A DNA stretch of 64,000 bases from Hysterangium stoloniferum (GCA_015178975.1 WHVD01000087.1:186001-250000); one strand, 5' to 3'. Shown: positions 35,026 to 48,385, counted from the stretch's first letter. The notes: generated by a model from the letters alone, not told the origin. Numbers and translations are program-made.

Positions 35026-35346
35026 CTCCCCTCACTCACCGAGTCGACTCAAGAGTCTGTCTATCAATAGCCATCTTGCGCCTGTCAATTTTGGGCGTAA
35101 ATCCCGAACAAGACAGGAGCCCTTAGATAGCGTGGTTGTATATGAGCGAAAGGTCTCCGGAAAAAGGTCCTTGGTATGCCAGTATTCTGAGTGGGCGTGT
35201 ACCAGGTGGGAAAAGATGGATCCGGATGGATGCCGTAGACTCAGAAACCAGGTGACCAGACAGTTTGTAGATATTCACACTTGTGCCAGTAGCTGCCAGT
35301 ACCAAATTGGATATGAAAGGCTGAATCATGCAGTAATATTAGTATT
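35026..35346 (+). repeat. Dispersed repeat, copy 1 (reverse partner at 62838-63150)
   Basis: The stretch from CTCACTCACCGAGTCGACTC to AGTAATATTAGTATT matches the reverse complement of 62838-63150 along about 300 bp. Strong blocks are CTGTCTATCAATA, TGAGTGGGCGTGTA, GATGGATCCGGATGGAT (near 35215), CTCAGAAACCAGGTG, CCAGACAGTTT and GCCAGTAGCTGCCAG. By eye identity is about 70-75% with gaps. No family was recognised. Confidence 0.7.
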
Positions 35347-36993
35347 GGCTGGCGAGAGTTGAAAGCGTCAAAGGTATAAGGAGTAATACCGATACCATAC
35401 TTGTTGTTGTGAGGTATATGATAACAATAAAGAGAGGCGCAAATAATGGAAAGAATGGCACAAAGGAGTCGCACCCTGTGTGATCTACAAATGGATGTTG
35501 TCTATTTATGCCCAACAGAATCATTTCTTGAGGATAACAGCGTGCAGCCGGCGCATTACAATACAGCATTCACAGCTTCAGGTTGTTTACTCGAGGCGCT
35601 GAGACAATATATGCGCGCTGATATTGAAAGTGAGCCCAGCTCGCACGAGACACATCCCCGCGCTCATTCTATATTTTCTATTTTATTCCCGGGTTGCCTC
35701 GACTGATTTATCAATGCTCTGACTTGCGCGACTGTACAGCGGACATGTATAAAGTGGGGCAGAGCGTCATATAAGACCTAATACCATGGGACATCCTAAC
35801 GACGCCAGTCTCAGTCTGCATATATGCGTAGGGTATAGCATGGTTTCGGTCCCGGGTTGATAATACCAAGACTAACTACTGCTTTGATGAGACACCCGCA
35901 CCGACATTGCATGGCCCCACACGCGCGTGTGTGCGCGTGTTTATAAAGAAATGAGGCGCCCAATATAGTGTGGAAAGTGAAGGCAACCGTTGTGACGTTA
36001 CGAGTAATTTAGACTTTTGAGCGGATCGATGGTCGTGAAGTTAGATATGAGCATTTATTCTGGGCGCGGCGTGGGGCTGGGTAGATCGAGGTGGGTAGTT
36101 CATTAGAGTAAGAGGGCGACTCGATTGGGCTGCATTTGGTTTGATATGAAGCGCAATAAGCACCCTGGCGTAATCGGGGGGCATTATAAGCCACGCATGA
36201 CGAGTGTGATGAGAAGCTTTGTACGTGCAAAAATACATTTAAAGGTGATTGGGGTGGGGAATCAACCTGGGGTTAGCGGAATTACCACACTTGGCGAAAA
36301 CATTGTTTTCCTATTGCTGTTTATTCGGATATATAGTGTACTGCGCTTTCCGTGGTTGGGACCACATTTTCTTGTCATGGGCGATCGATGAGAGGATGAG
36401 AGAGGGAGCGTGTTGGGCCTCATATCAATATCGATATCGAATGTGATCCTGCCCGCTCTCCCCGCCCATTCCGGCACCGCCGGTTCGGAGTTCCGGCCGG
36501 CCGCCCCGACTCCGACCACATAATTGGATATCTTGGAGTTGCACAATGGCTGACTGATAACTCTCTTGACCAGACGTGAGCCACACGGCGCAGGACGTCG
36601 ATGGATACCCATCTTTGAAAGATTTACCCATTTGGGTGTTCGTCATTCAAGTATGCCATATATATCCATGATCAGCTCTGCGGGGTAAGAAGATGACATA
36701 AGGGACGACCTTGGAGTTCTTGTTCGCCGGCAGTACCTTTTATATGTAGTCTAGCGAATGCGATTATGTAAATATTTCCGTGGCTGTAAAATTGTTCGAG
36801 CGTGGTCGTTTGGTTCCTGTTGTTTTGGCCTTGGTGAATAGCGTTCCGGGCGTCAGAGCTTTGAAGATCATCATCTATAAAGTATATAATTAATTTACAT
36901 TCCAAATAATTAAAGATATCCCTTGGAGGGCATTCGCTCCACAGATGCACATTCTTGATCTAATCAGAGAGATAAACTCCACATGCAAATATA
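35347..36993. other. Intergenic, no gene seen
   Basis: No recognisable gene. It includes a short alternating purine/pyrimidine tract (ACGCGCGTGTGTGCGCGTGT, near 35920). Confidence 0.35.
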
Positions 36994-37065
36994 CCAGCTC
37001 CAATGCCGACTCCAACGCCGGCTCCAATGCCAGCTCCAATGCCAGCTCCAATGTTAGCTCCAACC
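36994..37065 (+). repeat. 12-bp minisatellite, six units
   Basis: Six tandem copies of CCAGCTCCAATG with small variations. The surrounding 37066-37170 is a looser continuation of CTCCAA/CTCCGA motifs. It reads as SNASSN-type repeats in one frame, but no gene context supports translation. Confidence 0.75.
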
Positions 37066-38883
37066 ACATCCACCTCCAACTCCACCAAACACCAACCCTA
37101 ATGCCAACTCCACCGACTCCCAATACAAAATTCCAAATCCGACTCCGACCCGACTCCGACTCGAACTCCGAACCAGAATCCTACACATATAGGAATAATC
37201 CAAGAATAATCTCACCCGACTCCCAAATCTCCACTTACCGCGCGAAAAGGATTATATTATCGGAGTTGATGAAATTTGGGGATGGTGATAAGATGGGTAT
37301 AGGATAGGAGGTGAGATTCGAGAATGGAGGGTCATGGACCGGGATGGGGTGTGTGTACGTGCATTGGCCATGTACGTGCATCGGCGATGCGAGTGTGAGA
37401 TGTCACGGAAGCGCGCGCTCTGAGTTTGGATGTTTAAACCTATTTCTATTGGGGTTGGCTTGGGAATTGCAATTGGAATATAGATATTTGAAATAGCCGT
37501 TCATGGCGCGCCGCGCCGAGGTTATCAGTTGTTAATGGCTATTTGCAGCCTATAGGAACCGAGCGCCGAGGACAGTTATGTATAGATGGGGGGTGGTTTG
37601 AGCCCCACGGCCTGAATGGGTTCACAGGGTGCTCGTAGTAACCCGTTGAACCGGGACGAGGATTGGGCGGCAGTGTGTGAGGCTCAAGAGGAGGATGCCA
37701 TATAGGCTATTAGCGGGGGGCGCATGGAGAAGACGAAGGTGGGAAGTACGGATTTTCATCTCGGGGAATAAAATAGGTATGAATAAACATGGAGTGTGGG
37801 CAATAATGAAATCTAAAATATATCTAACGGACGGTCCGGCGGGAAGATGCAGAAGGGCGGGAACGTTGGAAGGGAAGAAGCAAGCCACGGTCAGGCATTA
37901 GTCGGATTTGATCATTGGTGCTTGCTACCATCACTTCTCTCTCGGCGTATGCATGCCAGTGCACAGCGTCTGCTATATGGACGAATGTAGGTGCTATATT
38001 GATACACACAACCTCGGATGTGGCATGACAGGTGATCGAAGATTTGCGGATGTGGACGCGGGTCTGGATCTTGGGTTGAGCTAGACGTGCGGTGATGCGC
38101 GGGATGGATATAGCAAGTGATGTCTGTGCGCATGTGTCGGGGGGCGGGGCATGGTTGACGGACATAGGATCGTCGTCTGAATTCACTCGGAAAATCAGGG
38201 CGGAGGACAATACCCACCCCTTGGGATATTCGCAGGGTTAGGCTAGTCGGACATCAAGTACAGCGGCAACAATAACCACAGGCAAGTGCCAAGGAATGGA
38301 TTTGGAATAGGATTTAGGGATAGTTGTGGGTTATTTTTATGATGATGAAGGCTGACGGAGTGGCAGGTGGTATCCGAGAATCTCGCGATTAACCAATCGG
38401 ACCGGAAGCGAAGTCTAGACCGCAGACAGAGAATGAGTGGAGGTCTGGAGGATCACAGGCAGTCGCGGATGCGAGCAGAGGCGGTGCACGTTGAGCACGA
38501 CTGCTCCGCGAAATGCGCTGGGATCTTTGACGGGGCGTGCCAGACTGATAAATTGACAGGCGTCAAAGCTCGCGGAAAAGGGACAAAGGCGACGACTTTG
38601 TCCCTGTGCGGACAGCGCCGATCTGGCGGCGTGTGCATGATGGTGCCTGCTCATGTGTGCCTGACACGGCGCCCGGTAGGATGGCTCCACTTACTGGCGG
38701 GGAACGAAAAAAAAAGGACGCTAAACAGTGATGGGCGCCTGTTATAGTTCTGGGGGCAGCCCCTTAATAGACCACTCGAGTCTGCTGCTGCTGCAACTTT
38801 GAGCTCGACTTGATTCCTGACATCTCTTATATCCTTCATATCCTTAATCCCCCTTCCTCCCTCTTCCCCATTTCCCCCCCAAA
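37066..38883. other. Upstream region of the zinc-finger gene, no gene seen
   Basis: About 1.8 kb of GC-richer sequence without a supported gene. The last 70 nt before the start codon are pyrimidine-rich (CCCCCTTCCTCCCTCTTCCC type, about 38845-38880), common just upstream of highly expressed fungal genes. Confidence 0.45.
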
Positions 38884-41800
38884 ATGGAGGACGATCCAGG
38901 CAACAATAATCCAAGCCCTGGCAGCAACACCAACGCGACAACCCCGGAGCCCACTTTGGACACAGCAGGGACAGCCAACAGCGCTGCTTCAAACCCAAAT
39001 AATAAACGCTACCGTGCTGCTCCTGCAAAGACCTTTGCTTGTCGCGGATATGGCGAGTGTAGGATGGTCTTCTCCAGGAGCGAGCATCTTGCGAGGCATG
39101 TTCGGTGAGTGACTCGTTCCTGAGAGGTCCGCTCTTCCGTCCCTGATCACCCTCTATTTCACAGAAAACATACCGGCGAGCGTCCCTTTGCGTGCCACTG
39201 TGGAAAACAGTTCTCCAGACTCGATAATTTGAGACAACATGCCCAGACGGTGCACGCCGATAAGCAGGTCAGTCGTCCGACCCCACACCCCCATTCTCAA
39301 CTTAGTCCCCGACAGGAGCAAAACGAGCGCATGATGCGCGAGCTGACAACCCTTCATACTACCATCTCCCAAGGCGCGAAACGCGACGCTCGCAAAAAGT
39401 CGACTGTCGGTCACAGCGTCGGCGGTCCATCCCCGCAGAGTACTTGCTGTCTCTTTTTCACCCCAAAGAGCATCCTTACTTACACCTCCCTCGTCCACAG
39501 ACCACCCACCCCTCCACCCCAACCACCCTCTCCACCAAAATCACCCCTCGCTCCTCCCACCAAATAATATGGTCCTCATTGGCTCCGGCCCAGCATACCC
39601 GTCCCACCCCGGCGGTCACGGTCATCACCACGCGCAGAGCATGAGTGCTGCCATGGGCTTTGAAGTTCCTCAGCAGCAGATCAGATACGGACGTGGACGA
39701 CCGGGCACTAGTGCGGGTTATGAGGGGAGCGGTGGTGAGGGAAATTTTTCTTTTTTGGTGACTCATGACTTGATATTACTTTTTTGTATAATCAGGCTTT
39801 GACCCTACGTACGACCCCCGTCGTGGCTCTACCGGAGCCTGGCCTCCCACCCACGGCCACCCCCACAGCGGTCACGGCTTGAATTGGACGAGCAGTCCCG
39901 CCAGTGCCGGGTTCCCCGTGACACCCGAAGAATACGACACCCGACAAGGACCCTCGTCGATGGGGTTTCGCGAAAGCTCGGGGCATGTTGGAGGCCCATC
40001 CCACAATCCGAATCAGAGTCCTCACCAGACCCAGACTCAGAGCCTCTCCGCCTCCTCGAGCCACCAGAACCCAGCCTCTACGGAGGAAACGAAGCCGGGA
40101 AAATCGGGCCCGGCGGGCGGGGCCTCAGCGTCGGGGCCAGCGTCAGCGCCGGCCTCGGCTGCAAATTCGACGGCAACGACGACGACGACAGACAACGCAT
40201 CCTCAACCTCGGCGTCGAGCCAGGGTTTTCGGGATGGGGCGGGGTTTCGGGATGGGAACCCCATTGGAGCTGGACATCTGCATCCTCAACAGCATCACCA
40301 GTTTCGAGACCCCTCCACCACCCAAATGACGATGGCAGCAGCAGTGGCGGCGTCGTCAGGATCAACCAGTCATCCCTCGACTTACTCGACTTCGAGCTCG
40401 CATCCCCAGGGTTTTCCCCTGCATCATCATCAGCATCAGTTGGGGTTTCAAACCGGGGGCGGGCGGGAGCGGGAGGGGCAGCAGGCGTTTCAACAGGGCT
40501 ATCCACTCCCAGTCCCAGTGCAAGCGCAACAAGCGGGTTTTCGGGATCACCAGGGTTCTTTCCAGGGGACCCAGGGGCCGGGAATGGGAATGGGAATGGG
40601 GACGGCTTCGGGGATGCATTCGCACTCCAGCTCCCCCTTCATCATAACCACCAGCAACACCAGCTCGGGTCATACCAACAACATACCCTCTCATCTCAAT
40701 CCCAATTCCAGCTCCAGCAACAGCAGCAGCAACAACAACAACAACTCCAATCCCAACTCCAGTTCCACCAACAACACGTCGTACACCATTCATCCCAACA
40801 ACATCAGCACCAATCCTACCAACACGCATTTTACGAGCCACTCCAACAGCTCCAGCTCCAGCTCCCACAACAGCGGCAGCGCGCAAATCCAGCAGCCGCA
40901 CTCCAGCAGCAGCTCCTTTCACGAGTCGTTTCGTGACGGATCCTTCCGAGATGATGCGGGCGCGGGAGGGTCCTATCGAGATGCCCCGGGGGCTGGGAGT
41001 GGGAGTGGTGGGGACGCGGGCGGAGATGGCGAAAAAGGAGGAGGAAGAGGTGAAGCCGCCGCGTTTCGTGAAGGCGGAGGGGTTCGAGGCGTTGGAGCTC
41101 AGTTTGCCGCCGCAGGCTCAGGCTCAGGCTCAGGATCAGGCGCAGGCTCAGGCTCAGGGACGAAGTCGGGGTCTAATACCCCCGTCCCAGGGCCAGCCAC
41201 AGTCGCCGGCGGTGGCGATGGCGCTGCTGGACCACCCACCACGGCATCCACTACCCTCGGGACGTCAGCCTCTCCACCGCCTGCACACGCAGCGGACCCC
41301 GCAGTCTTCCACGCACACGCACAGCCCCCACCCCCCCGAGGCGGTGGGGGCCATTCCTTTCTCGGGGACCGGGATAGGGACTATGGGCGTTATGGGCATG
41401 GATATGGGTATGGCGGGAGAGGTGGGGAGTATGGATATGGCGCGGGTGCGGGGGACCAAAGACGGCTCGGCTCGCCTGCTTCCCCGCCCGCTCCTGCCTC
41501 CCCTGGGACCGGGACCGCCATTGCCATTGCAGGCCAGAGCCAGAGCCTCAGCGGCAGCACCGGAGCAGCCGCCGCCGCCGCTCCCGCTGGCGGCGCGCAG
41601 GACGGGCCAGCATACGCTCAGTCTCAACCTCAATCTTTCGGGGGGTCCGGGGCTCAACAGCAGCAGCAGCAGCGCGCACTCCCTCACTTCACACAGCTCG
41701 CGGGCACGGGTCAGCTCCCACCACTCGCACATATCGCCGCCCCACAGCTCCCGTTCGCACATGGACATGGACATGGGCACGAGCATGGGCATGCAGCACT

Positions 41801-43253
41801 CTCCCCACGTGCTCTCGCACAGCCGCCGACCGAGCTCGACGCCTTTGAGTGGGATCGGGCTCGCGGGGGCGGGGGCGGGGATCGGGAGCGGGGCTACCGG
41901 GCCGATGAGTATTTCGCCGCGCCTCCTAGCGGGGGGCATGGGCTTGGGTATGGACAGTATGGGCGGAGTGCAGGCGGAGGCGGGGGCGGGGGCGTCGTAC
42001 TTCGCGATGCAGGGGCCGCCGCTTGGCGACCAGGGACTGCACCTGCGGCCGGGTGGGGCGGAGGCGAGGGCGGAAGCGGGCTGTTCGGAAGTGGACGATT
42101 GGATGGTGGGTTTGGGAGCGGCGGTGGAGGCGGCGGCGGCGGCAGTGGCGGTGCCGGGTGGATGGGACGGGGGCTTGGGCTCGGGAGTGCAACAGCAGCA
42201 GCAGCAGCAGCATCAGCAGGGGGTGGAGACGATTCCCCCTTTTCCTGGCACCCACCTGCCCTCGCCGGGCCGGGGGTTAGCGGCAGCACCACATCCAGGA
42301 AACGGAATGTCCCCGACACGGACTTTGATGCGTATGGACGGCCGGGGACAGGCGGCGGCGGCGGGGGGCGACCTTGGACCTCAGCCGCAACATACCCGCG
42401 ACCTGGGACGGCAAGTGCACGACCTGACACCGGGACAAGCGTGTTCGCAGGAATTGCAAGCGCGCCACGACCTGCAACGAGCGCAACTGCACGGCCTGGG
42501 ACAGCCGTGCGACCAGGGACCGCGTCACGGCCACAGTCTCGAAGGCTCACCGTCATGGAGCTGTGTAATGAAGACGATGGGGGAGGAGGAGCGGGGGGGC
42601 GGTTCATTCCCTTATCACGACCTGGGACCGGGGCAGGGGCAGGGAGCGGGAGCGGGGCACAGTCACAGTCCCCATTCGCATTTGTCCACCCCGGAGAGCC
42701 ATCAACTTCAGCAGCAGCAGCAACAACAAGTTCGCCCCTCTCTTCGCCACTCTCACAGCAGCCAGTCACTGCGCGGCTCGAGCGTGGGGGCGGGTCAGAC
42801 GCAGATGCAGATGCCGATGGAGACGCAGACGCAGAGTCCCCGCCACAATCCCCTCGGGAATCACCACAGCAGCAGCCACGCTTTGCATCATCCGCACTCG
42901 CAGCATTCCAATCACAGCCACAGCCCAAGTCAGAACCACCTCCACCTCCAATACCAGCAGCAGCAGCAGCAGCAATCTCACAACAATCCCAATCTCAACC
43001 GTTCCAATTCCGACCTCGATCACCAGTCTCCGTACCTGCACATGCTTCCCCCCGGGTTTTTCCAGCCAGCCACTCGAGCCCCAAATCCACCACAAGCAGC
43101 AGTGGGACCGGGGCTGGGGCTGGGGCTGGGGCCGCAGGGACAGGGGCAGGGGCAGGCTCAGGCGTATCACCCCCACTTTCCGTTCGCCGGGCTCCCATCC
43201 CAGCGGCCGGCGTCGACATCAACATCGGCGTCGGGGGCGGGGTCAGAGTATAG
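38884..43253 (+). CDS. C2H2 zinc-finger transcription factor, large low-complexity protein
   Basis: Five exons: 38884-39104, 39165-39267, 39316-39439, 39501-39734, 39796-43253. They total 4140 nt, giving 1379 aa. Introns are 48-61 nt with GT...AG borders. Two tandem fingers lie near the N-terminus: C53-x5-C59-x12-H72-x3-H76 ([20 protein letters not shown]) and C84-x-C86-x12-H99-x4-H104 ([20 protein letters not shown]), joined by the TGERPF linker. This arrangement is found in fungal nuclear regulators of the Msn2/Adr1 type. The rest is mostly low complexity (Gly, Ser, Gln, His, Ala), with islands that look conserved: [19 protein letters not shown] and [12 protein letters not shown]. The last exon is very GC-rich and stays open in a second forward frame for 2.4 kb and in part of the antisense strand; the chosen frame is the one that joins to the finger exons. 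Targets are unknown. Confidence 0.9.
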
Positions 43254-43640
43254 CGGACTGGGGTCTGGGACGGGGACGGGGGCGGGGGCGGGGACTGTGA
43301 TTGAGTCTGTGGCGGGGTCGTTGAGCGGGAGCGGGAATGATTATGATATGGGGTGTTGAATGATGACGAAGGGGAGGAGCGGTTTTGTGTGTGTTGTTGG
43401 ACTTGTGTGATTCGTTCTCTCTCTCTCCCAAAAGACCTAACATTTTTTTTGTGTTTTTTAATTTAAATTTTCATGGGCTGTTTTTCTAGGGGCGGCGAGG
43501 GGCCGTTCAGTCTTTATTCCCCTTTTACCCAATCACTTTTTTTTCTTGTTTTTACCCTGACCCTTTTTTTTTTTTTTTTTTCTTGTCGTGTCTGCCTGTC
43601 TCTCTTCTCTCTCTCTCTCTTGTTCTTATTACTCCCTAAT
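43254..43640 (+). other. 3' region of the zinc-finger gene with poly-T and CT microsatellite
   Basis: After the stop codon there are T-rich tracts (43441-43450, 43563-43580) and a CT repeat (about 43596-43620). No gene was seen. A polyadenylation site is likely here but no clear AATAAA was found. Confidence 0.5.
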
Positions 43641-46600
43641 TATATCTCCTCAGGCTCGTCTTTCGACCACCCTCCCCCACACACTTTCATTTATATCTCA
43701 TTCCAAAATGACAAGATTTACCACGACCCATCTCTTCGATATCACGGGGGCTGTCCCTATCCGAGATTCCTCTTTGTTTATGTTACCCCCACCCACCCCT
43801 GTCTTCTGTTCCAGTGTTCTAGCTTAACCCACTGAAGAATTTTTCGTAGGCGTATACAGTGTAATGGATGTAATTTCTCGAGATGAAGACTCATATTGCT
43901 TAATTAAACAGGCCTTACTCTGACTAAATCCATGCTATTGTTAATTCATTAATGTCAAAGTGGACACGTCGAATGGCGCACTATGCACGCCTCTAATTGA
44001 CTCGCAAGGGGGATGAGCATCCCCTCAATAGGTATATTAATTCATGAAACCCGCGGCTCGACTTGGACATCTCACTAACTCGCGCATCTTGAAGTTATCG
44101 TTATCGCTCTGTTTCTTTGCATGAGTTCCCTCGGTCGACACCGAGACCCGTGACTGATTATGGGAAGCAGGACCTTGGGGTGGTCAAGTGTTGGCGCCAC
44201 CAGAAGGAGTGTCGTGCTTGCGGACGAGACTGTTAATCACCGAAGATATAAGGAGAGAAGATGCGAAATCCCGTGCGCAGAATCAAGTCGCTGCACGGCG
44301 ACCGATTTCAATATCCCCCCAGCCCGCCAACCCGTGGCCGAACTTTAAACGCAATCTGATCAAGGCATTCGTATCCATATCGGAAGAGGCTTACCCATAT
44401 GTATCAGGCTTCACACACCCTGTACGGCATGTTGCGTTAACACGCCGTCTTCAACGCTGAACGTGTGATTCACGCCAGTTTTCGTCCGTTTGTCCCAGGT
44501 TCTAGACCCAGTCTGGTCACCTTGCAAAGGGCTTGCGTCCAGTCTAGGCCACGGCCAGTGTCGTGATCGCTCGGATCCCATAATGCCTCGACTGGGCAAA
44601 TCGTTCTTTATGGTTTGCAGCCAATCCGCTTTCAGACGAGCGTGTGTGCCTGAACCATCCCCCCCCTGTCCCGCAAGCATCCCCCCATTGTACCACTTGG
44701 AATCTTCGGCAAAGACCGGATTTTTTCTCACACGTCGAGGCGGGGTAAATAAACTTGATCGGGAGGATCTCCGACCACTAGTCCAAACTTGACAAGAACG
44801 GTGCTTGGGCTACTTCACGCAGCGCTGTGGGGCTATGAATGTTATCGATCGTACGTGCACGTTGCAGCATTTGCGAAATTCGTGAGACACGTTTCTTCCG
44901 CCAAAAAGGCGAATCAAAAAAAAAAAAACAGCGATAGTATTCTCCGGTTTTCTCATGGTCTCATCACGAGGCCTAGCCTCAGGCTCAGGCTAGCACTGGT
45001 ACTATTGCTCTGCTGATCCAATTTGCGATCGGAAGAGCTTGCGGTCCGAGCATCAAGATGATCGCATATCTAGAGTTTTTTTTGCCCTTTGACATTCGTG
45101 ACACTGTTCGGTTCTCGTCGTTGATGAACAAGCCTACATCTGCGCAAGCTCTCTTCCCACACGGGTGTAAACATTGCAGCGGCAGGCAGCAGATTGTGCT
45201 CATGCCTCGGACTCCAGTGAGCGATGATACCATGTAGCGAAGTTCCCAATTCCGTCGCGCTTTGCACTCGTTTGAATATGGGATTTCTACAATATATGCG
45301 GCCGTGACGCGGACCGGGTCCGCTGTTCCTTTTTCGCGCTAAACTTGTTATTAATATTCGGTCTGATTTACATGCATATTAGCCATCGTAATTCTCCCCC
45401 GGGGGACCAACAATTCGCAGCGCCTCACGGGGTGTGTGTGATGTTCGCATATAAGATTTGCAGGCACCCTGCATCGCTTGAAAACAAAATAATCCTGTGC
45501 CTCGCATTCGGGCCCGAACTAATTAACGTAGGCTAGGTGTGGGGACTAGCTGAAATGCAAAGTAGAGCAGCACGTAGTATACAGTTTTTATTGGCGGAGA
45601 CGGTCGTTATGCGGGCCCGCTACGCAAGTACCGTATTCTGGCGAAATTTCGTTGATATGAGTATCCCGCTTTCTGCGACTAGTACTTCCCTCCATAAAGT
45701 AAACATAACTCGGACGTGCGTTCATCATCATTACTTCCTGTTCGACTGGCTTTTCCCTCCCCCCTTTGCCCCTTGCCCTTTTGTCCACACGCCCGTGCTT
45801 ATAGTTTAAAAGTCTCGGTTGTCATTTGTCCACTGTGGACACAAAAAAAGGACCTGTGTCACTGAACCTCCGAGGACAAATACCCACTTGAAACTCTCGA
45901 CTTTGACGTGGCGCGCCGCGTGCATTACTACAGTCTGGGCTACGCGCTGCCAGCCCGTGATCGCGCCTTATTCGCTGCTTACTCTACCTGTCGCGCTGCA
46001 AGTTACCCTCCGTCCGTTCGCCCGACCGACTCCCGCACAAGTTCTGAAAAGAGGGGATCAAGTAGCGTATGCCCGCCCTTTGTGCCCCTTCTGATCCGAC
46101 CTCTTATGTGTGCCTTTCTTGCAGAGCTCGTCCGACCCGCGTTGTCTCCTGTCACAATTTCACCCTTGCCATCCGTCTCGAGTCCATGATGCACTGCTGC
46201 TTCCTAAACGGCTAGACTAGACAGATAGTCTGGCACCAGTTGTACACATGTGCATGTATGGTCGTCCCCAAGCCAACACAGCAGTTTACACTCCACGCGT
46301 CAATCTACACACAGGCTAAATCACCGACCAACCCATCTTTCACAAACAAGTGCATTTTCGTAACTACAGAAACAGTACTGCACGAGCACATCACGTCCAG
46401 CACCGATCGCCAGGGTGCGTTCCTGTTCCTGCCAGATGTCACGATCCGATGGTCCCAATTCAACCATCAATTACAGTGCAGCTGCATTGCCGCCGCCGCC
46501 GCGCCGCTTCACGACCTCAAATCAAAATCAAATGCACTAGCGCGCGCATGTGTGTGTATATATGGTCTCGTCTCGGGCCCGAATCGATTACCGACATGCA

Positions 46601-47650
46601 CGTCAGTGGCTTAGACTACAAGGCATGATTTAATAATTGCCCGGCTGGCACTCTGTGCATCATTTCAGAGATCAAAACTTGAAGCAAAGGGGGCTGAACG
46701 GAGATGATCGATCTCCACGACTGTGAGATTGTGGTGAGACCCACAGGCTGCACGGGCCCATGATCAGTCGAGCCGCAGAATGGCTCTCTCATAGAGCTCA
46801 CGAGATGGCGGCAGTACCGCAAGCACACACACACGCTGCATGCCGCGATAGCATACTGGCCACGTCCGAGCCTCGGTCCCGCAGCCATCGTCAATTGCGC
46901 GCGCGAAAATGGACGCATCGGGCCCGTCTATACACCTCTGACACCTGGGGGCCTGGTGATCTCTTGGGCACCGCCAGCGTTTACGTGCACACCCCGGGAC
47001 TGCCAATGCGCCTATCGTTTGAATGGAAAAACAGGCAGGACTCAGGAACCCCACCTAGTTTTCGCGTTCCGCCGAATACCTGGCTGGCTGGCGGTCGTCC
47101 ACGCACGAATACCCGAATGGGGAGAAAATGTTCTATCGCTCAGAATAAATCAATGACAGACAGGGGTGCTGTTTTTCTTTCTTTTTTTTTCCTTTTCGGC
47201 TGGCTGTGAATAGAGGCATGGTTAGAACAAACTCTGAATTTTAAACCCGACATCTGACTCAGGACGGGGCAGCGAAAGGTTAGCTCTTCTACCAGTGTGT
47301 CCGGATCTCTCCACACACTTTTTGGGTCGGAAATAAATATATAAGACTGTGTGTAGGATATACATGTCGGGTCCTTGCGCTAGAGTAGATCCGGCTTGCG
47401 GCTGGAAAGAATACCCACTCAAGACAGCATTCGGATCTCGTTGTTCACGAGAAAAACCCGTCGCGATTTGCCCCCCAGCGGTGACAGGCTTACCATAAAG
47501 GGATAACGCAGCCCTTCTGGGAGATAGTGATAGACTGGTGTCACGAACGCACGGTGCCGTAAGTGTGAATTATAGCCGGGGATTGTCCGTGTGCACTCAC
47601 TCTTCCGCGGGGTAAAGGACACCATTCTTGAGTCGGAGACAGTTGTAGTC
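43641..47650. other. Gene-poor intergenic stretch
   Basis: Numerous frames of 60-150 codons on both strands (the longest near 46760-47209) lack recognisable motifs or matching splice sites. Short CpG-rich and GT-rich tracts occur near 45900-46600. Nothing could be supported as a gene. Confidence 0.35.
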
Positions 47651-47675
47651 CCATTTGCCATCGAATGGCCTACTT

Positions 47676-48180
47676 TTACACAATCTTTCCTCCACCCGTC
47701 AATTGCGGTGGTAAATATGTAACTAGACAGACGTATTTTTGGGTATTTGAGAAGGATGAATCTTTAATTTGAAAATTGGCTCTAGTTGGCTGCTTGGTTC
47801 GCCAATTCTTCTGTAATATCAACGATGGGAAAGTGTTAGCAGCACCAATTATGGACAAGCGCGGTTGCGCAAAACAATGCCAGAGCACTTACTTGTATCT
47901 GTCGCAGGCCACCGGCGGGGCGCTCGCGCAATCGTTCGCAGCGACCTGCCAATAATACCTCTTCCAGCAAATTAATATCCGGACGTGTTGTGGACGCGTT
48001 CACACCGTCGTTATCAGATGAATCTCTGGCCCAAATATGTCCGATATTAAAAATGCAGCTGATATGAACCAAACTCTTAATAGCTTGTTCGGTTGCAGCT
48101 TGCCTGGAAAGGATAAATGAGAGCGTCTCTGTTCCCTTCCAAACCAACGCCGCGACGACAAATCTGAAATTAGGCGACCA
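47676..48180 (-). CDS. Candidate hypothetical gene fragment, at least two exons
   Basis: On the minus strand a protein-like stretch (HISCIFNIGHIWARDSSDND, then INLLEEVLLAGRCERLRERP) ends at RQIQ followed by a good GTAAGT donor (near 47891). A plausible acceptor (TATTACAG, near 47815) leads to a basic stretch (KNWRTKQPTRANFQIKDSSF). The true start and end are not clear and the phase across the intron was not fully verified. No family was recognised. It may be a small host gene or the remains of one. Confidence 0.3.
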
Positions 48181-48334
48181 TGTGTGTAGAGCGCATCAAA
48201 TGGGCACCCCCAAAAAGATTAAAGTTACATGAAGGAGTTTTACTCCAATTGGCAAGAGGGAGATGGATGTTCATTTATGACTGGGTATTTTGAACCCTCC
48301 GTGATAAGGAGCTGTGCACGACCGGCTTTGGAAG

Positions 48335-48352
48335 GTTTTTTTTTTTTGAGCA

Positions 48353-48385
<33 letters not shown>

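Noticed and set aside
36994-37065. Possible CRISPR-like array from 12-bp tandem units
   Set aside because: Units are contiguous without unique spacers and the genome is eukaryotic; it is a minisatellite.
41894-42928. 344-codon antisense ORF in the zinc-finger gene
   Set aside because: Shadow of a GC-rich low-complexity exon; proline/arginine-rich with no motif or splice context.
40933-43359. 808-codon plus-strand ORF overlapping the zinc-finger exon
   Set aside because: It is in a different frame from the exon that joins to the zinc fingers and has only low-complexity content; kept as a finding, not as a gene.
46760-47209. 149-codon plus-strand ORF
   Set aside because: Low-quality composition, no motif, overlapped by antisense frames; not supported as a gene.
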